A stretch of DNA of 64,000 bases from Kitasatospora fiedleri (GTDB taxonomy: Bacteria; Actinomycetota; Actinomycetes; Streptomycetales; Streptomycetaceae). Both the position numbers and the translations under genes were made by a program. Each line of letters begins with the position of its first letter. The first letter of the stretch is position 1. Positions 55,736-63,209 of the stretch are shown here, in pieces. The DNA lies in the NCBI RefSeq assembly GCF_948472415.1, contig NZ_OX419519.1:6415001-6479000 (forward strand), in the 5' to 3' direction. Below the pieces are notes generated by a model, which did not search any database, was not told where the DNA came from, and saw only the letters and a program-made list of their open reading frames with translations.

Positions 55736-56796
55736 GCGGCCTTCCTGGCGCGGGGGGTGAGGGCGGCGTGCTCCAGCGGGGCGGACGGGTCGATCGAGAC
55801 GTCGAGTGGGGCGGGTGCGGCGCCGGAGCGGGCCAGCAGGTCGCCGATGGCGGCGACCATCGCGCCGTTGTCGGTGCACAGGCGCAGCGGCGGGACGCGC
55901 AGGGTGATGCCGGCGGCGGCGCAGCGCTGTTCGGTGAGGGCGCGGATGCGGGAGTTGGCGGCGACGCCGCCGACCACGACGAGGGTGGTGATGCCGTGGT
56001 CGGTGCAGGCGCGGACGGCTTTGCGGGTGAGGGTGTCGGCGATGGCCTCTTGGAGGGAGGCGGCGGCGTCGGGGACGTGCGGTTGCGTTCCGGTGGCGCG
56101 GTGGGCCTCGACCCAGCGGGCGGCGGCGGTCTTCAGGCCGGAGAAGGAGAAGGCGTAGGGGTCGTCGTGCGGTCCGGTGAGCGGGCGGGGCAGCCGGACG
56201 GCGGCCGGGTCGCCGGTGCGGGCGGCGCGGTCGACGGCGGGGCCGCCGGGGTAGGGCAGGCCGAGGACGCGGGCGGTCTTGTCGAAGCACTCGCCGGCCG
56301 CGTCGTCCAGGGTGTCGCCGAGGTGGACGATCGGGTCGCGGGCCAGGTCGCGCACCAGCAGCAGCGAGGTGTGGCCGCCGGAGACGATCAGCACCACGCA
56401 GGGGTTCGGCAGCGGCCCGCCGTCCAGGGTGGCGGCGGCGACGTGCCCGGCCAGGTGGTGCACGCCGTACAGCGGCACGCCGAGCGAGAAGGCGTAGCCC
56501 TTCGCCGCGGCGACGCCGACCTGGAGCGCGCCGGACAGGCCGGGGCCGGTGGTGACGGCCACCGCGCCGACGTCGGCGAGGGTCAACCCGGCGCGCTCCA
56601 GGGCCTCGCGCACCACCGGGGCCATCGCGTGGACGTGCGCGCGGGCGGCGATCTCCGGGACCACGCCGCCGTAGCGGGCGTGCTCGTCCATGCTGGAGGC
56701 CACCGCCTGCCCGAGCAGCACCCCGTCCCGCACCAGCCCCGCGCCCGTCTCGTCGCAGGACGACTCGATCCCCAGCACCACCGGCGACTTCGCCAC
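55732..56796 (-). CDS. tsaD: tRNA threonylcarbamoyladenosine transferase TsaD (probably a second copy)
   Basis: A 354-residue Kae1/TsaD protein that transfers threonylcarbamoyl to A37 of ANN-decoding tRNAs. Features are VLGIESSCDETGAGLV, PEIAARAHVHAM and GVHHLAGHVAA (metal His residues), VSGGHTSLLLV, GLPYPGGPAVD and CTDNGAMVA. The usual partners tsaE, tsaB and rimI are absent here, suggesting a paralogue using TsaB/TsaE from elsewhere. The start GTG 56796 has GGGAGGGCGG; ATG 56838, inside a palindrome, is an alternative. First gene of tsaD-GNAT-orf68-alaS. Confidence 0.92.
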   Translation of the reverse strand: MAKSPVVLGIESSCDETGAGLVRDGVLLGQAVASSMDEHARYGGVVPEIAARAHVHAMAPVVREALERAGLTLADVGAVAVTTGPGLSGALQVGVAAAKGYAFSLGVPLYGVHHLAGHVAAATLDGGPLPNPCVVLIVSGGHTSLLLVRDLARDPIVHLGDTLDDAAGECFDKTARVLGLPYPGGPAVDRAARTGDPAAVRLPRPLTGPHDDPYAFSFSGLKTAAARWVEAHRATGTQPHVPDAAASLQEAIADTLTRKAVRACTDHGITTLVVVGGVAANSRIRALTEQRCAAAGITLRVPPLRLCTDNGAMVAAIGDLLARSGAAPAPLDVSIDPSAPLEHAALTPRARKAA

Positions 56797-56830
56797 CCGC
56801 CCGCCCTCCCTCTCTGCAAGCTCTATGTAC

Positions 56831-56847
56831 TTGCACATAGTGTGCAA
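56831..56847. promoter_or_regulatory. TTGC-N9-GCAA palindrome upstream of tsaD
   Basis: TTGCACATAGTGTGCAA, symmetrical through 7 of 8 base pairs, has the same outer bases and spacing as the Nur boxes at 50077 and 50300. It lies 34 bp from the tsaD GTG start, at the predicted promoter or start of transcription. A TGCAAG-N9-CTTGCA dyad (56815-56835) overlaps it. Confidence 0.6.
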
Positions 56848-56925
56848 TAAGAGCGTAGGGGGTGTCGCCGGCGGCGTGCCGCACCTCCGGGGGCGGCAGT
56901 CGCCACTGATGCACTTGGTAAGCAG

Positions 56926-56942
56926 TTGCACACTCTGGGCAA
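56926..56942. promoter_or_regulatory. TTGC-N9-GCAA palindrome upstream of the MucR-type gene
   Basis: TTGCACACTCTGGGCAA, 95 bp from the previous site. Both sites begin TTGCACA and are followed by TAAG, so they are also direct repeats. It ends 13 bp before the mucR-type GTG start, a position fit for repression. Confidence 0.6.
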
Positions 56943-56955
56943 TAAGGTGGGGTGG

Positions 56956-57879
56956 GTGGATTCTCCGGGGACCGCCGACCGGCGGGGCGAAACGGGAAGC
57001 GGCGGGGTCGGGACCGGGGTCGGCCATCCGGACTTCGGCACGCTCGTGCGCGACGAGGACGCCGACCTGGTGGTGTGCCACGTGTGCGGGCGGGGCTTCC
57101 GCGCCTTGGGCTCGCACCTGCGCAGCCACGGTCTGAGCGCCGACGAGTACCGCGCCCGCTACGGACTCCGCCGCCTGCGCTCGCTCAGTTCGCACGCGGT
57201 GGCCGGACGCCGGTCCGTGCGGCAGGCGGCGGCCTTCCGCACCTCGCCCGAGCTGCGCGAACAACTCGCGGCCGGGCACGCCATGGCCCGCTCCGGAGAG
57301 CTCCGGCGCGCCGTGGCCGGCGGGCGGAACGGACCGCAGCCGGAGGAACTGGTCCGCGCCCGCTCGGCGAACCTGGCCACCGGCCGCTCCACCCAGGTCG
57401 CCCGCCGAGGGCAGCGGCTGCGAGCGGCCCTCCACCAGCTCGGCTTCACCGACCTCGGCGAAGCCCTGCGGACCCTGTACGTCCGGGAGGAGGGAAGCGT
57501 CGAGCGGGTGGCCGCCCGCCTGCAGGTGGGACGGACCGCACTGCGCCACCTGCTGGAGGAGCACGGCATCCCCCTGCGCCCCACGGGTGTCAACTCCGCG
57601 GCCGGGCGCCGCTCCAGGACCGCCATCAACGACGAGCGCACCGCCCGTCTCGTCGGGGCCCCGGACATCGGGCCGTGGCTGCTCCGGCGCCGGGCGGCGG
57701 GCGCGACCCTGCGCGACCTCGCCCTGGAGACCCGCCGCAGCATCCCCTGGATCACGGCCCGTCTCGGATCGTGCGCGGTCGAGACCGTCGTGCCCGCCCA
57801 AGACGCGGGCTCCCGAAGCGAGGTGCTCCCGCCGGGAGCGGGCCCGCACGTCCAGGCGGTCGGTGAGCTCATCGAGTAG
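56956..57879 (+). CDS. MucR/Ros-type zinc-finger regulator with long C-terminal region
   Basis: About 307 residues. Residues 30-70 carry the Ros/MucR zinc finger VCHVCGRGFRALGSHLRSHG followed by LSADEYRARYGLRRLRSLSS. Proteobacterial MucR ends soon after this point. Here about 220 further residues follow, including two stretches that look like helix-turn-helix (VERVAARLQVGRTALRHLLE and LRDLALETRRSIPWITARL). It is divergent from the tsaD operon and is the natural candidate for a local regulator. Start chosen at GTG 56956 after AAGGTGGGG; GTG 56947 is possible. Confidence 0.75.
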   Translation: MDSPGTADRRGETGSGGVGTGVGHPDFGTLVRDEDADLVVCHVCGRGFRALGSHLRSHGLSADEYRARYGLRRLRSLSSHAVAGRRSVRQAAAFRTSPELREQLAAGHAMARSGELRRAVAGGRNGPQPEELVRARSANLATGRSTQVARRGQRLRAALHQLGFTDLGEALRTLYVREEGSVERVAARLQVGRTALRHLLEEHGIPLRPTGVNSAAGRRSRTAINDERTARLVGAPDIGPWLLRRRAAGATLRDLALETRRSIPWITARLGSCAVETVVPAQDAGSRSEVLPPGAGPHVQAVGELIE

Positions 57880-58074
57880 GAGCAGTCCCGCGGCCTGGGG
57901 CAGGGCACGGGCCGACGGCGCCTGCCGGCGTTCGCCGCCGGACGGTACTGCGTGCTACAGGTCGGCGAACTCCCATGGGCCGCACCGCTCAAGGGGGCTC
58001 GGATACCGTCGCGCGATCCGATCCCCCGGCGCCAGAGGGACATTGAGGTGCATGTGCCCGAGCGGGGCATGAGC
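57880..58074 (+). other. intergenic stretch after the MucR-type gene
   Basis: No gene. CGGCGCCTGCCGGCGTTCGC near 57916-57936 contains a short dyad that could terminate mucR. The stretch leads into a fragment of a PTH2 gene. Confidence 0.4.
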
Positions 58075-58155
58075 GAGATCGCCCCCGGCAGTGCGACCGT
58101 CGTCGCCGACCTCGGTGAGCACTACCGCCCCACCCCGCGCCTGCGGCGTCCGTGA
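58075..58155 (+). pseudogene. 3'-terminal fragment of a PTH2-like gene
   Basis: These 81 bases differ at only about six positions from 45620-45700, the last 27 codons of the PTH2-like gene, stop codon included (EIAPGSATVVADLGEHYRPTP...). No upstream PTH2 sequence accompanies it. The frame runs back to 57952 but the added part is not PTH2. A decayed or translocated gene end. Confidence 0.8.
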
Positions 58156-58199
58156 CGCGCCGGCCTGGGTCGTGACTCGGTCCGGGCGGCGGCGGTGCG

Positions 58200-58510
58200 G
58201 TCGGAGGCGAGGCCAGTGATGGTGAGGTGGGGGCTCGGGAGCGTGTCGCGCCGACGGGTCCAGTGGGCCGGGTGCTTCCACCGCCTGTGAGCGGCAAGGG
58301 CGTGTTCGACACTCGTGGTGGAGGCGCATCGCTCGTGCCCGATCCGGGGCCGGCTCCGGGTGCGACCAGCGTAGTGGTGGGGTTCCGGTCCCGGTGGGTG
58401 ACCGGCGGGCCGGCGCGTTGACTTCGGCGACCTGCCGCGCGGTGAACGAGGGCGGTCGTCCCGCGCGCCTGCGGCCGGCCAGGGCAAGCAGGGCACCGGC
58501 GGTGAACCGG
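58200..58510 (-). mobile_element. remnant of an IS630-type transposase gene
   Basis: On the minus strand GRRRAGRPPSFTARQVAEVNA matches the helix-turn-helix linker region of actinobacterial IS630 transposases as I remember them, continuing as GTGTPPLRWSHPEPA. A shifted frame then gives STTSVEHALAAHRRWKHPAHW, like the segment before the DDE domain. Neither frame is complete and no DDE domain, inverted repeat or TA target duplication is visible. A decayed N-terminal piece. Confidence 0.5.
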
Positions 58511-58569
58511 CCCCTGCCGCAGTGTCGTTCGACGGGGGCGCTCCGGGGGGGCGGTGCTGTCGCGGCGGG

Positions 58570-59142
58570 CCGGAGGGCTGAGCGTCCGGGCCGCCAGGTG
58601 TCCAGCAGGCGGGCCGCGAGCCGGTCCTCCAGGAGCACGGTGGCGTCCGCGCCGGAGGCCACACGTCGGCTGCCAGGTGGGGTTCGTCCTAGAGGAGTCC
58701 GCCGATGACCTCGCGGCGCACGACCTGCCAGCGGACGGCGTCCGCCTCGACGTGCTCGGCGTAGAACCGCACGGCGCCCGCGCCCGCCCCGGCGCGCCCC
58801 ATCGCGGCGGCCAGCCGGCGCGAGCCGGGCGGGGAGGTGACCTCGACGCAGGCGACATGGCCGACCAGGGCGCCCCGCAGCGCCCGGCGCAGGCCGAAGA
58901 GCGTCATCAGGTCGACGGTGGCGAGCACGTCGGCGGCCGCGACCGGCAGGCAGTGGCCGTAGGCGGTGTCCAGGTCCGGGTCGGTCATCAGGTCGGCGAA
59001 GAGCCGGGCGTGGACGTCCTCCACCCGGCCGGCGCCGAACTCGTCGTACTGGATGGCCCCCATGGCGGCCTTGGCCCGGCCGCGCAGGCGGGGGATGAGC
59101 CAGGCGTGCGGGTCGGCCTCCTTGAGGTGGTACAGCGAACGC
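58570..59142 (-). pseudogene. truncated iron-containing redox enzyme (haem-oxygenase-like fold)
   Basis: The minus strand encodes RSLYHLKEADPHAWLIPRLRG, YDEFGAGRVEDVHARLFADLM, LATVDLMTLFGLRRALRGALVGH and YAEHVEADAVRWQVVRREVIGGLL, the C-terminal half of the PF14518-type family. A TAG at 58689 and then a frame change interrupt the tail, which resumes as GADATVLLEDRLAARLLDTW and GRSALR. The first half (about 150-180 residues) is missing, cut exactly where the neighbouring gene's terminator begins. Confidence 0.75.
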
Positions 59143-59180
59143 AGCGCGGCAGCCCCCGGGACCGGGGGCTGCCGCGCTGC
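59141..59180 (-). terminator. terminator of the second GlsB/YeaQ gene
   Basis: GCAGCGCGGCAGCCCCCGG and its exact reverse complement separated by two bases: a 19-bp perfect arm pair, 15 bp past the stop codon at 59195. Confidence 0.88.
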
Positions 59181-59194
59181 GCGTGCCGGGTGGA

Positions 59195-59482
59195 TCAGGC
59201 GTGACGGTGGTGGTGGCCGTGGTGCTTGTTGCCGGTCACCAGCCGGTAGACGGCGAGGAGGATGACCGAGCCGGCGATGGCGGCGACCCAGGTGGAGAGG
59301 TCGAAGAAGCCGTCGATGGAGTCGACGCCGAAGATCACCTTGCCGAGCCAGCCGCCGAGCAGGCCGCCCGCGATGCCGATCAGCATGGTGATGATGATGC
59401 CGCCCGGGTCCTTGCCCGGCATCAGGGCCTTCGCGATGGCACCCGCGACCAGGCCGATCAGTATCCAAGCGAGGATGCTCAT
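59195..59482 (-). CDS. GlsB/YeaQ/YmgE-family membrane protein with His-rich tail
   Basis: A 95-residue paralogue of the protein at 31594-31860: three hydrophobic segments and LVAGAIAKALMPGKDPGGII. The C-terminal tail NKHHGHHHRHA holds six His and may bind metal; the other copy lacks it. ATG 59482 follows GGGAGAACCAC. Likely stress-related; no enzymatic activity known. Confidence 0.9.
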   Translation of the reverse strand: MSILAWILIGLVAGAIAKALMPGKDPGGIIITMLIGIAGGLLGGWLGKVIFGVDSIDGFFDLSTWVAAIAGSVILLAVYRLVTGNKHHGHHHRHA

Positions 59483-59767
59483 GTGGTTCTCCCGTTCCTA
59501 CGAGCGTTGTCGGTGACGGGATTCGTCTTCACGCTGCCGGGATTTCCAAACGCCCGACTTCGATCGCGGCGACTTCGCGGACCGGTTCGCCGTCGAGGCG
59601 GGCGTGGCGCACGGGCGCAGAGGATCTGCCGGTGGCGCGGTGAGGACGAGGTGCCGGTACGGGTGGGTGCGTGTCGCGCTCCGGAGGGGGCAGACGTGTC
59701 CGTGTCCTGGCCCGCCGTCAACTGTCCTTTCCCGTAGGACTTTCCCACCGCCACCGAAAGGGTCCCG

Positions 59768-60241
59768 ATGGATGCCATCGTGCTGTTGAAGGACGACCAC
59801 AAGACGGTCGAGAAGCTGTTCAAGGAGTTCGAGAAGGCCGGTGAGAACGCGCACAAGCACAAGCGGGACATCGCCGACCAGGTGATCCGGGAACTCACCG
59901 TGCACACCTGGATCGAGGAGAAGATCTTCTACCCGGCCGCCCGGAAGGCTGTGCCGGACACCACCGACCACGTGCTGGAGAGCGTCGAGGAGCACCACGT
60001 GGTGCTCTGGATGCTCTCCGAACTCGCCGGACTCGACCCGGCGGACGAGCGCTTCGACGCCAAGATGACGGTGCTGATGGAGAACGTGCGCCACCACGTC
60101 GAGGAAGAGGAGGAGGAGTGGTTCCCCGAGGTCCGCAAGGCCATGGGCCGCAACCGCCTGACCGAACTCGGCGAGGAGATGACGGCCGCCAAGGCTGACG
60201 CGCCGAACGACCCGCTCCAGGTGCCCAGCGCCCGCGAGTAG
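59768..60241 (+). CDS. hemerythrin HHE-domain protein
   Basis: A 157-residue four-helix di-iron protein: LLKDDHKTVEKLFKEFEK (His ligand), LTVHTWIEEKIFYPAARK (H and E), ESVEEHHVVLWMLSEL and VRHHVEEEEEEWFPEVRKA. Such proteins may sense or carry oxygen or NO, or protect iron. The acidic Glu run sits between ligands. ATG 59768 follows GAAAGGGTCCCG. Monocistronic. Confidence 0.9.
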   Translation: MDAIVLLKDDHKTVEKLFKEFEKAGENAHKHKRDIADQVIRELTVHTWIEEKIFYPAARKAVPDTTDHVLESVEEHHVVLWMLSELAGLDPADERFDAKMTVLMENVRHHVEEEEEEWFPEVRKAMGRNRLTELGEEMTAAKADAPNDPLQVPSARE

Positions 60242-60631
60242 CCGCTCGTCCGCTCCACCCGACGGACCGCACCCCGCCCCGGCCGCCTCCGCGGTGCCCG
60301 CGCCGACCGCAGTCCCGGTCCACCCGGTCCGGCTCCCCGACCGTCGCAGGCCCGCCCTCTCCGCCCGGTGCCGGTACGGCGCGGCGGTGGCGGCCGGGTA
60401 CGGGAGCGGAGGCTGGGGGCGTCGGTCGCCTTCCGTCGGATCGCAACCGGTGTGCCGTTCGCGGTCCGCACCGCCCACCTCGGCACTACCGCAACTGGTG
60501 CACTCTGGCGGCGAGTTGGACCTGGATGCCGAACCCGCCGCCCGCGCCGCCCGCGCCACGCGGCGCCCGTGAGCGCATCGCGCCGAGTCCGGCCCGGCGG
60601 CCAGGCTTCGGGCTTCTGCGGTGCGTCCAGG
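60242..60631 (+). other. 390-bp intergenic region after hemerythrin
   Basis: No gene supported. A short open stretch near 60490-60570 reads LVHSGGELDLDAEPAARAAR, reminiscent of the start of STAS-type anti-sigma antagonists, but it is too short and lacks the rest of the domain. I see no clear terminator. Confidence 0.35.
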
Positions 60632-61522
60632 TCAAGTCCTGCGCGTGGGTGCCTCGTTCGTGGGCCGGGGGCTGGTCCAGCCGGCGAGGAGGTCGAGGGC
60701 TTCGGCGTCGCGGCTGCCGGGGGCGACCCCGCAGACGATGAGGAACAGGCCGTCGTCGGCGGTGAGTTCCATGGTCTCGTAGGTGAACGTCATGTCGCCG
60801 ACGAGGGGGTGAGTGAGGCGTTTGGCTCCGGCGCGGTGGCGGCGGACTTCGTGGCGGGCCCATCGCCGGCGGAAGGTGTCGCCGCGGGTGGACAGTTCCC
60901 CGATCAGGTCGGACAGGGCCTTGTCGTAGGGGTTGCGACCGACCTCGGCGCGCAGGGTGGCGACGTTCTGGTCGGCGACGGCGTCCCAGTCGGGGTAGAA
61001 CTCGGCAGCGGCGGGGTCCAGGAAGGTGAAGCGGGCGGAGTTGGCGGGCCGGGCGGGGCTGTCGAAGACGGGCGCGAACAGCGCGCGGGCGAGGGCGTTG
61101 CCGGCCAGCAGGTCCAGGCGGGCGTTGCGGACGTAGGCGGGGACGCCGTTCATCGCCTCCAGCATGTTCCGCAGTTCCGGGCGCAGGGTGCGGCGGGCGG
61201 GATGGCGCGGGGTGCGGGCTTCGGCGGCGGTGGCGTTGGCGGCGCGGACGAGGTCGAAGAGGTGGGCGCGTTCGGCGTCGTCGAGGAGGAGGGCGCGGGC
61301 GAGGGCGTCGAGGACGCCGTCGGTGGCACCGCGGGCGTCGCCGCGCTCCAGGCGGGTGTAGTAGGGGACGCTGACGCCCGCGAGCTGGGCGACTTCCTCG
61401 CGGCGCAGGCCGGGGACGCGGCGTGCTCCGCCGAGCGGGGAGGGCCTGAGGCCGGCCTGTTCGGGGGTGACGCGGGCGCGGCGGGTGGTGAGGAAGTCGC
61501 GGATCTCGGTGCGTCGGTCCAT
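60632..61522 (-). CDS. XRE-family regulator with MmyB-like ligand-binding domain
   Basis: A 296-residue regulator with an N-terminal helix-turn-helix (RREEVAQLAGVSVPYYTRLERGD) and a C-terminal MmyB-like domain (LRNMLEAMNGVPAYVRNARLDLLAGNALARAL to the end). These usually control adjacent dehydrogenase/reductase genes. Here the divergent neighbours are a damaged CMD-like ORF and a frameshifted aldo-keto reductase. The start is ATG 61522, where homology begins. Confidence 0.92.
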   Translation of the reverse strand: MDRRTEIRDFLTTRRARVTPEQAGLRPSPLGGARRVPGLRREEVAQLAGVSVPYYTRLERGDARGATDGVLDALARALLLDDAERAHLFDLVRAANATAAEARTPRHPARRTLRPELRNMLEAMNGVPAYVRNARLDLLAGNALARALFAPVFDSPARPANSARFTFLDPAAAEFYPDWDAVADQNVATLRAEVGRNPYDKALSDLIGELSTRGDTFRRRWARHEVRRHRAGAKRLTHPLVGDMTFTYETMELTADDGLFLIVCGVAPGSRDAEALDLLAGWTSPRPTNEAPTRRT

Positions 61523-61945
61523 GCCCTCGACCCTACGACCGGCCGCGCTGCCGGATGCGGGGGCGGGGGACCTTGTCAGGGTCTGCTTGACCGTTCCGCG
61601 GGCAGTCGGGGCGCGGTTGGCTGGAGGGCGTGACCGATCCGTCCGTCCGAGGAGTCGCCCCGATGCCTGCCACCGCCCCCGCACTCGGCCGCTTCCCGCT
61701 CCCCGCCTCCCGCGGCCTGCCACCGGCCCGGTTCCGGTGCCGGGCGCCGGGCACCGGGTTCGCGCCGGGGCGCTCCGGCGGCCGCTTCGCCCTCGGCACC
61801 CGGGCCGGCCCGGCCGCCGCCGCGGTCCTGTCGGCGGTGGGCGCCCCGTCTGCCGGGCGCCGTCCGGGGCAGGGCCGACCCCGGTCCATCCGCGACACGC
61901 TCCGCCCTGCCCGGCGGTGCCCGTCGAAACCAGGAGAGTGAATCC
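61523..61945 (+). other. 423-bp region between the XRE gene and the CMD-like ORF
   Basis: It holds the divergent promoter region. An open frame at 61630-61941 (Pro/Arg/Gly-rich, no homology I recognise) may be the debris of a lost alcohol dehydrogenase gene, but I cannot support it as a gene. AGGAGAG at 61935-61941 serves the next ORF. Confidence 0.4.
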
Positions 61946-62230
61946 ATGCGAGCGACCATGCTGTACGGAGCCGGTGACGTCCTGCTCGCCGACGTCTGGC
62001 AGCACCCCGGCCCGTCCCCGCGCGAGCGCAACCTGATCATCGTCGCCGCCCTGGTCGTCCCCTGGCGCGACGCCCGGCTGCGCCGCTCCCTCGACAACGG
62101 CCCCGCCCGCGCCGAACTCGCCGAGACCACCACCCACCCGGCCTGCTACGCCGGCTGGCCCGCCGCCATGGGCGCGACCACCGTCCCGGCCCGGGCCACC
62201 GAAGCAGACGACCGTCCCACCACCCCCTGA
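61946..62230 (+). pseudogene. chimeric ORF: alcohol dehydrogenase start joined to carboxymuconolactone decarboxylase
   Basis: The 94-residue ORF begins MRATMLYGAGDVLL, the usual start of zinc-dependent alcohol dehydrogenases. Within 20 residues it becomes a carboxymuconolactone decarboxylase-like sequence (SPRERNLIIVAALVVPWRD, LAETTTHPACYAGWPAAM). The CMD part lacks its N-terminal half, and the CxxxH-type active region is altered. A deletion between two genes of an adh-CMD-AKR set explains it. Whether the product is made or stable is unknown. Confidence 0.6.
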
Positions 62231-62255
62231 CCGGCCGACTTCTCAGGAGAGTCCC

Positions 62256-63106
62256 ATGCAGTACGTCACCTTGAACAACGGCGTCGAGATGCCGATCCTC
62301 GGCTTCGGCGTCTACCAGATCCCGCGGACAAGACCGAGCAGGCCGTCACCGACGCCCTCGCCGCCGGCTACCGGCTGCTGGACACCGCCGCCGCCTACGG
62401 CAACGAGGAGGCCGTCGGCCGCGCCGTCAAGAACAGCGGCATCCCGCGCGAGGAGCTGTTCGTCACCACCAAGCTGTGGGTCCAGGACGCCCCCGCCCAG
62501 GACAACACCCGCCGCGCCCTGGAGACCTCGCTGGCCAAGCTGGGCCTCGACCGCGTCGACCTGTACCTGATGCACCAGCCCTACGGCGACGTCTACGGGC
62601 AGTGGCGCGCCATGGAGGCCGCGCAGCGCGAGGGACTGACTCGGGCGATCGGCGTCGCCAACTTCCACCCCGACCGGCTCCTGGACCTGATCCTCAACAA
62701 CGAGATCACCCCGCAGGTCAACCAGATCGAGACCCACCCCTTCTTCCAGCGCGGCGCCGACCACGACCTGATGCGCGAGCACGGCGTCCAGCACCAGGCG
62801 TGGGGCGGCTTCGCCGAAGGCAGGAACGGTCTGTTCACCCACCCCGTCCTCAGCGGGATCGGCGAGGCGCACGGCAAGTCGGTCGCCCAGGTCGTGCTGC
62901 GCTGGCTGATCCAGCGCGACGTCGTCACCATCCCCAAGTCCGTCAACCCCGACCGGATGGCGCAGAACCTCGACGTCTTCGACTTCACCCTCACCGAGGA
63001 GGAACTGGCCCGGATCGCCGCTCTCGACACCGGCAGGACGCTGTTCTTCGACCACCACGACCCCGAGAAGGTCGCCTGGCTCAGCAAGCGCCGCCTGGAC
63101 GGCTGA
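62256..63106 (+). pseudogene. aldo/keto reductase, frameshifted near the start
   Basis: ATG 62256 gives MQYVTLNNGVEMPILGFGVY, then the frame is lost at CCCGCGGAC (62321-62329). One frame over, it resumes as KTEQAVTDALAAGYRLLDTA, AAYGNEEAVGRAV, FVTTKLWVQD, VDLYLMHQPYGDVYG and continues to the stop. The catalytic tetrad Asp, Tyr, Lys, His is intact in the corrected frame. An added C or G in CCG-CGG restores it. An NADPH-dependent carbonyl reductase, probably controlled by the divergent XRE regulator. Confidence 0.9.
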
Positions 63107-63209
63107 CCGGCACCCCGGCCCCGACGCCACCCCACGCCCGGGCCCCGGCACCGACCCCGCGGGTGCCGCAGCGGTCCTGCTCGCGAACTCCTCCCGGCCG
63201 ATGGGGGCG

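Noticed and set aside
60484..60572. Remnant of a STAS-domain anti-sigma antagonist
   Set aside because: Only about 20 residues resemble the family, too few to exclude chance.
61630..61941. 103-codon ORF before the CMD-like gene
   Set aside because: Low-complexity Pro/Arg/Gly composition and no recognisable domain; probably debris or non-coding.
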